Shown piece by piece: positions 25,644 to 33,075 of a DNA stretch of 36,257 nucleotides. Where the stretch lies: positions 1-36,257 of the forward strand of contig CANNHN010000017.1 of the NCBI GenBank assembly GCA_947504725.1, read 5' to 3'. A program made the translations under genes and the position numbers. The notes under the pieces were generated by a model, which saw nothing but the letters and a program-made list of their open reading frames with translations, was not told the DNA's origin and searched no databases. Position 1 is the stretch's first letter, and every line of letters begins with the position of its first letter. Source of the stretch: Bacteroidota bacterium (GTDB taxonomy: Bacteria; Bacteroidota; Bacteroidia; 2-12-FULL-35-15).

Positions 25644-26117
25644 ATGATGAAGACAAAATTATATTTAGCATTTATATCATCACTAGTGATGGTTTCATGC
25701 GGACAAGATTCTAAGGATGGCGAAAGAACTATTTCGTCTGATGTTGTGAGTATAGATGCAACAGCATCTGGAAAAACAGCTACTCCTGGTTCTGCACCAA
25801 TGATTGCTTTTGCTGAAGCAAAACATAATTTTGGGAAAATTACACAGGGTGAAATCGTTTCGTATTCTTATGTGTTTGTGAACAATGGTGGTTCTGATTT
25901 AGTTATATCTTCAGCACAAGGAAGTTGTGGATGTACTGTTCCTGATTATCCGAAAGGCGCAATTAAAGCAGGAGCACAAGGGAAAGTGGATGTAAAATTC
26001 GATAGTGCAAGTAAATCTGGCTTGGTGCAAAAAACGGTTACTCTTGTTACTAATTGTACGCCTAGTACAGTTGTGTTAACGATTGAAGCAACGGTGGATG
26101 TGCCAGAGGAAGATTAG
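25644..26117 (+). CDS. DUF1573 lipoprotein
   Basis: A 157-aa lipoprotein. The signal peptide ends at lipobox MVSC (C19). After a short linker comes a DUF1573 domain, an immunoglobulin-like fold: FAEAKHNFGKITQGE, FVNNGGSDLVI, then SCGCTVPDYPKG. Its function is unknown. It lies 20 bp after nusB and 76 bp before yajC, a gene order often seen in Bacteroidota. An ATGATG at the start allows initiation at either Met. Confidence 0.9.
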   Translation: MMKTKLYLAFISSLVMVSCGQDSKDGERTISSDVVSIDATASGKTATPGSAPMIAFAEAKHNFGKITQGEIVSYSYVFVNNGGSDLVISSAQGSCGCTVPDYPKGAIKAGAQGKVDVKFDSASKSGLVQKTVTLVTNCTPSTVVLTIEATVDVPEED

Positions 26118-26193
26118 TCAATTTGGAAATGATAGTAAGTAGACAAAAAATAAAAGCAATATTTCAATTAACAATTAAAAACAATAAACAATT

Positions 26194-26475
26194 ATGGGTC
26201 AGTTAGGTCAGTTTCTTCCGTTAGTATTAATTATCGTAGTATTTTATTTTTTCATGATTCGTCCTCAGTTGAAAAAAACAAAGGAGCAAAAGAAATTTCG
26301 TGAAAACATTAAAGCAGGCGATAAGATTGTTACAATTGGCGGAATTCACGGTAAAATTTCAGATGTTGGAGAAACAACATTTATGATCACTGTTGAAGGT
26401 GGCGTGAAATTAAAAATCGAAAAAAGTGCCATTTCAATGGATGCTTCTACTTTAATTGGAGCAGAACAAAAATAA
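26194..26475 (+). CDS. yajC: Preprotein translocase subunit YajC
   Basis: A 93-aa accessory subunit of the Sec translocon. One membrane helix ([18 protein letters not shown], residues ~7-24) is followed by [11 protein letters not shown] and the conserved [14 protein letters not shown]. It works with SecD and SecF in the inner membrane. Length and motif are complete. An 18-bp palindrome follows the stop codon. Confidence 0.96.
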   Translation: MGQLGQFLPLVLIIVVFYFFMIRPQLKKTKEQKKFRENIKAGDKIVTIGGIHGKISDVGETTFMITVEGGVKLKIEKSAISMDASTLIGAEQK

Positions 26476-26482
26476 TTTTTAG

Positions 26483-26500
26483 TCCCGATAGCTATCGGGA
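26483..26500. repeat. Perfect 18-bp palindrome
   Basis: TCCCGATAGCTATCGGGA is fully self-complementary. It sits between the yajC stop and the TTG start of the YbbR gene. There is no T run, so it is not a standard terminator. It could be a short dispersed repeat or a protein-binding site. Confidence 0.75.
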
Positions 26501-26520
26501 TCATATGAATAGCCTTAAAA

Positions 26521-27510
26521 TTGAAATCAATATTTTTTAAAAATAGCAAGTCAAATCCTAAGGAAGCTGCCCGTTCGAAAGGACGAGCAATGACGTTTGT
26601 TTTTTGTTTATTGGTTTCAATTTTTGTTTGGTTATTGATGTCGTTGTCAAAGGAATACGCTATTGTGGTTAGCTTTCCTGTTAAATACACCAATCTTCCC
26701 GCGGATAAACTCATCGTTAATCAGTTACCAGAAATTATTGATATAGAAATTAGATCTTCTGGTTTCAATTTGCTAATCTATAAACTGAAACAACATCGTG
26801 AAACGGTTTTTATAGACATCAACGATGCTAAGGTAAGTTCTACAAAAAACAATTACTTTATTAGCTGCAATAATCATCTGGATAAAATCACTAGTCAGTT
26901 CAGTAATGCTATTAAAGTAGTTCGCATTAAACCTGATACTGTTTTTATCAATTACAATAAAAAAATTAGCAAAACGGTGCCCGTAAAAGTAAATGTAAAT
27001 CTAGAATTTGCTGAGCAATATCAACAATCAGATAGCATACAAATTGAGCCTAAGTTTGTTGATGTTTTAGGCACAGATGAAGTATTATCAAAAATTTCGT
27101 TTGTAGAAACGGCAATTTATAATTTAAAAAATCAAGAGAAAACCATTTTAATGGATTTGAAACTTGTGAAGTCGGCAGCAATGAAACAAGTAGAATTTTC
27201 ACAAAACACTGTGAAAATGAAAGTGAATGTTACAAAATTTACAGAAGCGGTTCTCGAATTGCCAGTGAATGTTGAGAATTTACCTAATGGATTAAATTTA
27301 AAAACATTTCCAGATAAAATTACTGTGAAATACCAAGTTGCTTTTAATGATTATGGAAAAATCTCGCCATCTGATTTTAAAATTGCAGTAGACTATTCAA
27401 AAATTGAGCAAGGAAGTAATAAGCTTAAAGTGCAGATTGTGAAATTTCCAACAAACGTTCGCTCCGTAAAATTGAGTAACGAACGAGTAGAATATATCAT
27501 CCGAAAATAA
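26521..27510 (+). CDS. YbbR-like (CdaR-type) domain protein
   Basis: A 329-aa protein with one N-terminal membrane helix (MTFVFCLLVSIFVWLLMSL, about residues 24-42), followed by periplasmic YbbR-type beta repeats (FPVKYTNLPADKL; VPVKVNVNLEF; LPVNVENLPNGL). In Firmicutes, CdaR with such repeats controls a c-di-AMP cyclase; no cyclase gene is present here, so that role is not implied. The start is TTG at 26521: an in-frame TGA lies five codons upstream, and the next ATG falls at the membrane helix. It ends 4 bp before coaE. Confidence 0.85.
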   Translation: MKSIFFKNSKSNPKEAARSKGRAMTFVFCLLVSIFVWLLMSLSKEYAIVVSFPVKYTNLPADKLIVNQLPEIIDIEIRSSGFNLLIYKLKQHRETVFIDINDAKVSSTKNNYFISCNNHLDKITSQFSNAIKVVRIKPDTVFINYNKKISKTVPVKVNVNLEFAEQYQQSDSIQIEPKFVDVLGTDEVLSKISFVETAIYNLKNQEKTILMDLKLVKSAAMKQVEFSQNTVKMKVNVTKFTEAVLELPVNVENLPNGLNLKTFPDKITVKYQVAFNDYGKISPSDFKIAVDYSKIEQGSNKLKVQIVKFPTNVRSVKLSNERVEYIIRK

Positions 27511-27514
27511 TATC

Positions 27515-28099
27515 ATGTTAAAGCTAGGAATAACAGGCGGTATCGGTAGCGGCAAAACAACTATTTGTAAGTTGTTTGAACTACTCGGTGTTCCCGTTTA
27601 TTATGCGGATGAAGAATCGAAAAAAATATTGGATGAAGACAAGCTTGTGAAAGAACAAGTGATAAAAATGTTTGGTAGTTCCATTTTAAATGATTCAGGA
27701 ATCATCGACAGAAAAGAGTTGGCAGCTATTGTTTTTAATAATAAAGAACAATTGGAAAAGTTGAATGCAATTCTCCATCCTGCGGTTGGACAACATTTTG
27801 AAAACTGGTTAAAGAAACAAAACACAGCTTATATTTTAAAAGAAGCGGCTATTTTATTTGAAAGCGGTGCATACAAACAAGTGGACAAAGTATTGACAGT
27901 AGTAGCGCCATTAGAATTGAAAATCCAAAGAACAATGAAACGGGATGGTGTTTCTAAAGAAGAAGTGGAAAGAAGGATGCAACTTCAAATGACGGATGAA
28001 GAAAAGATTAAAAGAGCAGATTTTGTTATCATAAATAATGAGCAGGAGTTATTGATACCACAGGTTTTTAGCTTGAATCAGCAATTAGTGAACAAATAA
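27515..28099 (+). CDS. coaE: Dephospho-CoA kinase
   Basis: A 194-aa enzyme for the last step of coenzyme A synthesis: it phosphorylates the 3'-hydroxyl of dephospho-CoA. Walker A is GITGGIGSGKTT (K14). The family segments VYYADEESKKIL and HPAVGQHF are present, as is the lid-like region RTMKRDGVSKEEVERRMQLQ. Length fits. It is the last gene of the nusB cluster, 4 bp after the YbbR gene. Confidence 0.96.
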   Translation: MLKLGITGGIGSGKTTICKLFELLGVPVYYADEESKKILDEDKLVKEQVIKMFGSSILNDSGIIDRKELAAIVFNNKEQLEKLNAILHPAVGQHFENWLKKQNTAYILKEAAILFESGAYKQVDKVLTVVAPLELKIQRTMKRDGVSKEEVERRMQLQMTDEEKIKRADFVIINNEQELLIPQVFSLNQQLVNK

Positions 28100-28101
28100 T
28101 T

Positions 28102-28132
28102 TTGCCTATCTCCGAATTCTTTACTATTTTCG
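28102..28132 (+). promoter_or_regulatory. Predicted promoter for the CCC-motif gene
   Basis: TTG at 28102-28104, a 20-nt spacer and TATTTTCG at 28125-28132, one base off the TAnnTTTG box. The ATG follows at 28155. Confidence 0.6.
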
Positions 28133-28154
28133 ATTCCTAATTAACTAAACTACT

Positions 28155-28526
28155 ATGGAAAATCAAGGTACACCAAATCAAGAAACAGTAAATCAACAAT
28201 TTAATCAACAATTCGGACAACAAATGTTACCAAACTCAACTGCAGTTTTGGTATTAGGAATTATTTCCATTGTTGGTTGCTTTTGTTATGGTATTGTTGG
28301 GCTTGTTTTAGGAATTATCGCAGTTATTCTTGCATCAAAAGCAAAGAAATTATATGAAGCTAATCCATCAATGTATACCGAAGCATCATTTAAAAATATG
28401 AAAGCTGGTAGAGTTTGCGGAATCATAGGGTTGTGCTTATCTGCTTGTTATTTAATTTTCTTTATTGTTTATATCGCAATTATCGGAACTGTGATTTCTG
28501 GTATGCCTTGGGAATCATTCAAATAA
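28155..28526 (+). CDS. CCC-motif (DUF4190-like) membrane protein
   Basis: A 123-aa protein with a Gln/Asn-rich cytoplasmic N-terminus (~28 residues). Two hydrophobic hairpin regions follow: AVLVLGIISIVGCFCYGIVG with GLVLGIIAVILASKAKK, then GRVCGIIGLCLSACYLIF and an adjoining helix. The layout and the SKAKKLYEANP loop match the Bacteroidota CCC-motif family; function unknown. It has its own promoter and terminator and precedes a DUF2752 gene, a common neighbour. Confidence 0.85.
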   Translation: MENQGTPNQETVNQQFNQQFGQQMLPNSTAVLVLGIISIVGCFCYGIVGLVLGIIAVILASKAKKLYEANPSMYTEASFKNMKAGRVCGIIGLCLSACYLIFFIVYIAIIGTVISGMPWESFK

Positions 28527-28542
28527 ATCATATTAAATTCAT

Positions 28543-28577
28543 AAAAAGTCTCTCGAATATTCGGGAGACTTTTTTAT
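28543..28577 (+). terminator. Intrinsic terminator after the CCC-motif gene
   Basis: Stem AAGTCTCTCGA / TCGGGAGACTT with one wobble, loop ATAT, flanked by A on the left and six T on the right. Expected to work mainly on the plus strand. Confidence 0.85.
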
Positions 28578-28587
28578 TTTCTTATAA

Positions 28588-28884
28588 ATGCATTCAATCA
28601 TTCATTGGCTAGAAAATCATTTTATGACTTGTCCCTACAAGTCTATTGCAGGTGTGGATTGTCCAGGATGTGGTATGCAGCGTTCTTTGGTAGAGTTGTT
28701 GAAAGGAAATTTTATTGAGAGTTTTCAGTTATATCCAGCGCTTCTGCCTACTATATTTACGTTGTTATTTACAGCATTACATTTAATTTTCAAATTTAAA
28801 AATGGAGCTACCATTGTTAAATATTCTTTTATAACTACTATTGCAATTGTGCTTATTAGCTACTTTTTAAAATTTCTTATATGA
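28588..28884 (+). CDS. DUF2752 membrane protein
   Basis: A 98-aa protein with the DUF2752 signature CPYKSIAGVDCPGCGMQRS at residues ~14-32. Two membrane helices follow (LYPALLPTIFTLLFTALHLIF and YSFITTIAIVLISYFL). The Cys residues may bind a metal; the family's function is unknown. It overlaps the next gene by four bases (ATGA). The terminator just upstream means it needs its own promoter or read-through. Confidence 0.88.
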   Translation: MHSIIHWLENHFMTCPYKSIAGVDCPGCGMQRSLVELLKGNFIESFQLYPALLPTIFTLLFTALHLIFKFKNGATIVKYSFITTIAIVLISYFLKFLI

Positions 28885-29930
28885 AATTTATTTTTAAATA
28901 TAGTTTCTTGTTTTTTATCTCCTTTGCATTTGCTCAGGAAACTTCACGGCATAAAGTATACTTAATTGGAGATGCAGGGGAAGATACAATATCTGGTAAG
29001 GCATTGTTATTGTTAAAGAATGAATTACTTGCAAATCCGAATAGTTCGGTTGTTTTTCTTGGCGACAATATTTATCCGGCAGGGTTTCATAAAAATGATC
29101 AAAATTCTGTTTTGCGATTAGAATCTCAATTATACATTTTAAAAGAATATAGAGGAAATGCATTTATGATCCCTGGTAATCACGACTGGGATGCACAAAG
29201 AAGAAAAGGTGTTTTTGTTTTAAACGATCAGCAAGTATATGTTGAAAAATATTTAAAGCAAACTACTATTAAAAATAAGGATTCAATCACATTTTCACCA
29301 AGCTCTGGTTTGCCTGGTCCCGAAGCGATATTACTAAACAATGGTCTAAGATTAATTATTATCGATACACAATGGTTTCTTCATTTTCATAGTAAGGAAT
29401 ATGTTGGCTCCGTTAAACAAACGAAAGAGAAATTTCAAAAAGAGTTGGATAGTATGTTGTTGCGTGCTAAAAATGATAATGAGCAAGTGATAATTGCAGC
29501 GCATCATCCTATTTATAGTAATGGGAGTCATGGAAAGCGAAAACAGCCATTTCGTTTTTTAGTAAACTATACACCCTTTCAAATTTTTGGTTTAATGGGC
29601 ATTAATAGATTGTACGCTCAAGATATTTCTAATCCAAGATATAAAAGGATGAGAAAGCAATTTCTTTCTACAATCAATAAGTACGATAACATTATTTATG
29701 TCTCTGGTCACGATCATAATTTGCAGTGTTTTAAAGAAAATGGCAATCGTTTTATTGTAAGTGGCTCAGGAAGTAAGCGGTCGAAACTTATGAAACGAAA
29801 ACGATTTGATTCTGTTTTTCAAGACGATAAAACGACAGGTTTCATTAAAGTAGAATATGAAGAGAAAAAGTATAAGTCTACTACAATATATAGAGTAGGA
29901 GAGAAGGAGTTTATTCTGCAAGATTATTAG
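28881..29930 (+). CDS. Secreted calcineurin-like metallophosphoesterase
   Basis: A 349-aa phosphoesterase with a signal peptide (residues 1-19, ending FAFAQ). The dinuclear metal site is complete: GDAG (D31), GDNIYPAG (D62, N63), GNHDWD, AAHHPIY and GHDHNLQ. The GDNIYPAG form resembles the purple acid phosphatase-like branch. It probably acts on phosphate esters in the periplasm. The start overlaps the DUF2752 stop by four bases, indicating cotranslation. Confidence 0.92.
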   Translation: MKFIFKYSFLFFISFAFAQETSRHKVYLIGDAGEDTISGKALLLLKNELLANPNSSVVFLGDNIYPAGFHKNDQNSVLRLESQLYILKEYRGNAFMIPGNHDWDAQRRKGVFVLNDQQVYVEKYLKQTTIKNKDSITFSPSSGLPGPEAILLNNGLRLIIIDTQWFLHFHSKEYVGSVKQTKEKFQKELDSMLLRAKNDNEQVIIAAHHPIYSNGSHGKRKQPFRFLVNYTPFQIFGLMGINRLYAQDISNPRYKRMRKQFLSTINKYDNIIYVSGHDHNLQCFKENGNRFIVSGSGSKRSKLMKRKRFDSVFQDDKTTGFIKVEYEEKKYKSTTIYRVGEKEFILQDY

Positions 29931-29935
29931 GAATG

Positions 29936-29977
29936 TAAGATGTGAAATGTATGATGTGAAAAGTAAGATGTGAAATT
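29936..29977. repeat. Tandem 14-nt repeat (3 units, period 7)
   Basis: Three 14-nt units follow the phosphoesterase stop: TAAGATGTGAAATG, TATGATGTGAAAAG, TAAGATGTGAAATT. Each looks like two 7-mers. The rest of the gap contains TTTCACATTTTCCATC, which can pair with the GATGTGAAA of the units and might act as a weak two-way terminator. Confidence 0.65.
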
Positions 29978-30038
29978 GATTTAATTGCTGTTTATCCCAT
30001 CTCCATTTAGCATTTTCCCTTTCACATTTTCCATCTTT

Positions 30039-31142
30039 TTATTTCCTTTCATCGTTGCAATATTGTTGCATCAACCCTGTTGCTTTTTCATTGTTCAATG
30101 CATCAGCTTTAGCTAAATCTTTACATGCTCCTTTTTTATCATGGTTTGCATACTTCACCAATGCGCGGTTCACATATGCAGATGAATAATCAAATTTTAG
30201 TTTAATTGCCATGTCTAAGTCTTCTAGCGCTCCAGCATAATTTTTCATTGCGCCTTTTGCGGTTCCTCTATTCATTAATGCAATTACATTCTTCGGTTCT
30301 ATTTTTATTGCATCATCGTAATCTTTTACTGCACCAGAATAGTTTGCTAGATTTATTCTAGTAGCACCTCGTGTAATTAATGCAGAAACGTTATTTGGCT
30401 CCATATCGATATATCTACTTAAGTCTTTTTCAGCACTTTTGAATGCTCCTCCTTCATAATTTGTTTTTCCTCTCAATAGATACGTTTCTATTCTATCAGG
30501 ATCTAATTCAATGTATTTATTGAAATCGTTTAAGGCTAAAACATAGTCCTTCACTTTTTCTAAATATATTTTCCCTCTAATAAAATAAGCTTCTTTATAA
30601 TCAGGTTTTGATTCAATAGCATGAGTGAAATCTTCTAATGCAGGAGAAGGATTTCTACTTTTTAGTTTAATCATAGCTCTTAAATAATAAGCTTGGTAGT
30701 CGTCATAGTTTTTGTCAATCGCTTTGTTGAAATCCTTAAAAGCAAGTGAGTCAGCGCCTAGGCCTATTTGTGCTACTCCTCGTTCTCTGAAATAGTCTCC
30801 TCTTTCTGGGTCAGAAGCAAGTGCTTTGTCGAAATTTTGAATAGCATTTTTATAGTCTTTTGTTTTTGTTTGAGTTACAGCTAATCGAAAATTTGCATCA
30901 GCTGACGTTGGATTTAGTTTTTGAGCTTTTTTGAATTCTTTTATCGCTTCTGAATAAAACTTGTTGGCACCTTTGGAATTATTTCTTTTCAGGTTTACTT
31001 CAGCAGAGTCACATTTGATGTTTCCATTTTTAATGAAAACAGCACTTGCATCGTTCGTGTCTATGGCTGCTTTCACTTCTTCCTGAGCGCAAAGTGAAGA
31101 GGAGCATAGTGTTATTAGTAGTATGTATAGTGTTTTTTTCAT
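30039..31142 (-). CDS. Secreted TPR-repeat protein
   Basis: A 367-aa protein with a signal peptide (residues 1-19, ending SLCAQ) and about eight tetratricopeptide repeats across residues ~55-345. Typical repeat pieces are ADANFRLAVTQTKTKDYKNA, YKEAYFIRGKIYLE and VIALMNRGTAKGAMKNYAGA. TPR arrays bind other proteins; no enzymatic domain is present. It is likely periplasmic or on the outer membrane. It lies downstream of the POT transporter gene, separated by a 24-bp perfect hairpin that may stop or stabilise the transcript. Confidence 0.9.
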   Translation of the reverse strand: MKKTLYILLITLCSSSLCAQEEVKAAIDTNDASAVFIKNGNIKCDSAEVNLKRNNSKGANKFYSEAIKEFKKAQKLNPTSADANFRLAVTQTKTKDYKNAIQNFDKALASDPERGDYFRERGVAQIGLGADSLAFKDFNKAIDKNYDDYQAYYLRAMIKLKSRNPSPALEDFTHAIESKPDYKEAYFIRGKIYLEKVKDYVLALNDFNKYIELDPDRIETYLLRGKTNYEGGAFKSAEKDLSRYIDMEPNNVSALITRGATRINLANYSGAVKDYDDAIKIEPKNVIALMNRGTAKGAMKNYAGALEDLDMAIKLKFDYSSAYVNRALVKYANHDKKGACKDLAKADALNNEKATGLMQQYCNDERK

Positions 31143-31161
31143 AATCTGATTCGTTTATAGA

Positions 31162-31219
31162 TTTCTCGACTCCGCTCGAAATGACAGTTCTAAAAGTCAT
31201 TTCGAGCGGAGTCGAGAAA
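31162..31219. repeat. Perfect inverted repeat, GTCATTTCGAG family, copy 3
   Basis: Perfect 24-bp arms (31162-31185 and 31196-31219, ending CTCGAAATGAC and starting GTCATTTCGAG) with a 10-nt loop. Each arm can also fold on itself: ATTTC at 31161 with GAAAT ending at 31182, and ATTTC at 31199 with GAAA ending at 31219. The right arm ends exactly where the POT transporter stop codon begins. Confidence 0.9.
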
Positions 31220-32872
31220 CTAACCAACATTGTGTTCCTTAAAAATCTTATTCAGCCATTTCAACATCATGAACAATAATAATGCCGCAGCACCTAGTAA
31301 ACATAAATTCACAATAAAGAAATTGGCTTTGTTTTCATAACCATCCCATAAACTACTCAATACCCCCGACAATTTATTTCCGATAGAAGTTGATAAAAAC
31401 CAACCACCCATCATTAATGCAGTTAAGCGAGGTGGACTCAATTTTGATACAAGTGATAATCCCATCGGACTTAAAAACAATTCTCCAATTGTGATTACTC
31501 CGTATGAGGAGATGAACCACCAAGCAGAAGATTTGATTGCTCCGTTTTCACTTGCAATTACTCCAGCGTACATTACTAAACAAGAAAGTGCTGAAATGAC
31601 CAATCCATAGGCAATTTTAGCAGGTGTACTTGGTTCTTTACCATTTCTACGAAGAAAAGCAAAAAAAGCTAGCACCAATGGAGTTAATGCGATTACCCAA
31701 AATGGATTAACCGATTGAAATAAATTTGTATTAAATAATTTTACTTCAGCTCCTTTTGAAGGCAAATTCTCAGGCTTCATGTTTTTGAAATAAGGGGGAT
31801 ATGCCATTTCGGTTTTTGATTTATCAGCAACACGAAATTGATTGTCCATTACTACTCTTTCAGCTTCTTCATATTTTACAGTTGAAACAAGTTCTAAAGC
31901 ACCTAATGGTGCAACCATATTTGCAGGAATTTCTCTGTCTGTATAACGATCAGCCCAGGTATTCAATGTTGAACCGTTTTGTTTGAATACTGCCCAGAAT
32001 GCAATTACAACTGCAAAAATAGCAAGCATTGCAGCAATTGGACGTTTTTCATCTGGCGGTGATTTGAACCACAATCTTCCATAAAAGAAAATAATAGGCA
32101 CACATCCTAATAGAAAGGCATCGGTTGTATCTGAACCAACAAAGTTTCCATGTGGATTTGTTGGTGATGTTATTCCGTTTAAGAAATAACCAAGAAAGCC
32201 AAAAATTACAGATGGTAAAAGAATGATTGCAAATATTTTCCCTAAAGACATATCACCTTTTTCAACAGGTTTGATTACATCTACATGTTTGTAATGTTTT
32301 GTCCCAACCCAGAAAATGATTATTCCAATAAACATACCTATGCCTGCTGCAATAAAAGCGGCACCCCAACCAAGCATATTGTATAATGCAGCACCAAAAA
32401 AATTACATACAAAAGCTCCGATATTGATCCCCATATAAAAGATACTATAACCTGCATCTTTTTTCTCTTTGTATTTTGGCTCATTGTACAGGTTCCCTAA
32501 AAGAGTAGAGATGTTGGGCTTGAAAAATCCATTTCCAATTATTACTAATAACATGGAAACGTAAAGCATAGTAAGACTGTGAACCGACATCAAGCAATAT
32601 CCTGCTCCCATCATTAATCCGCCAATAGTTATAGATTTGCGATACCCTAAAACTCTATCAGCGAGTAATCCACCAACAAAAGGAGTTAAGAATACAAAGG
32701 CGATAAACGTTCCGTATAAATCTGAAGCTTCAGCTTCCGTCATACTAAATCCATCTGCTGTGTCTTTTAAATAAAGCGTAAAGATTCCAATCATTAAATA
32801 ATAACCGAAACGTTCCCACATTTCAGCAAAAAATAAAAATGGTAATCCTTGAGGGTGTTTTCTTTCCGACAT
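31220..32872 (-). CDS. POT family proton-coupled peptide transporter
   Basis: A 550-aa inner-membrane transporter of the POT/PTR2 family, which brings di- and tripeptides in with protons. The ExxERF motif (AEMWERFGYY, residues 16-25) is at the start of helix 1. FKPNISTLLGNLY is the family's second signature. At least twelve membrane helices are visible, with a soluble loop near residues 300-380. It could import peptides released by the M13 peptidase. A -7 box lies 22 nt before the ATG. Confidence 0.94.
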   Translation of the reverse strand: MSERKHPQGLPFLFFAEMWERFGYYLMIGIFTLYLKDTADGFSMTEAEASDLYGTFIAFVFLTPFVGGLLADRVLGYRKSITIGGLMMGAGYCLMSVHSLTMLYVSMLLVIIGNGFFKPNISTLLGNLYNEPKYKEKKDAGYSIFYMGINIGAFVCNFFGAALYNMLGWGAAFIAAGIGMFIGIIIFWVGTKHYKHVDVIKPVEKGDMSLGKIFAIILLPSVIFGFLGYFLNGITSPTNPHGNFVGSDTTDAFLLGCVPIIFFYGRLWFKSPPDEKRPIAAMLAIFAVVIAFWAVFKQNGSTLNTWADRYTDREIPANMVAPLGALELVSTVKYEEAERVVMDNQFRVADKSKTEMAYPPYFKNMKPENLPSKGAEVKLFNTNLFQSVNPFWVIALTPLVLAFFAFLRRNGKEPSTPAKIAYGLVISALSCLVMYAGVIASENGAIKSSAWWFISSYGVITIGELFLSPMGLSLVSKLSPPRLTALMMGGWFLSTSIGNKLSGVLSSLWDGYENKANFFIVNLCLLGAAALLLFMMLKWLNKIFKEHNVG

Positions 32873-32894
32873 AATAGTGCTTTTAGTTCTTTTT

Positions 32895-32902
32895 CAAATA
32901 TA
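32895..32902 (-). promoter_or_regulatory. -7 box for the peptide transporter gene
   Basis: Minus-strand TATATTTG, an exact TAnnTTTG match, 22 nt before the ATG at 32872. The place for the -33 TTG falls in the left arm of the repeat at 32920-33075, and no TTG is there. Confidence 0.5.
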
Positions 32903-32919
32903 AGGAAAAAACCTCACCC

Positions 32920-33075
32920 GACCTCACCCCTAACCCCTCTCCAAAGGAGAGGGGAATTGCTCCGAAATAGTAATTGAACTTTAAAGTATGCTTTAAGCCT
33001 TTAACTTGTTTTCAAGATAAAATCGTTGTTGCGAAGCGACACCCTCTCCTTTGGAGAGGGGCAGGGGGAGAGGTC
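32920..33075. repeat. Large inverted repeat with self-palindromic arms
   Basis: Arms of 34 nt (32920-32953 and 33042-33075) match at 30 positions without gaps. Each arm also contains its own hairpin CCCTCTCC-AAA-GGAGAGGG. The 88 bp between them hold no gene. The right arm ends at the base before the stop codon of the helicase gene; the left arm reaches into the upstream region of the peptide transporter promoter. Confidence 0.88.

Noticed and set aside
26521-27510. c-di-AMP regulator (CdaR) role for the YbbR protein
   Set aside because: No diadenylate cyclase gene lies beside it; the neighbours are yajC and coaE.
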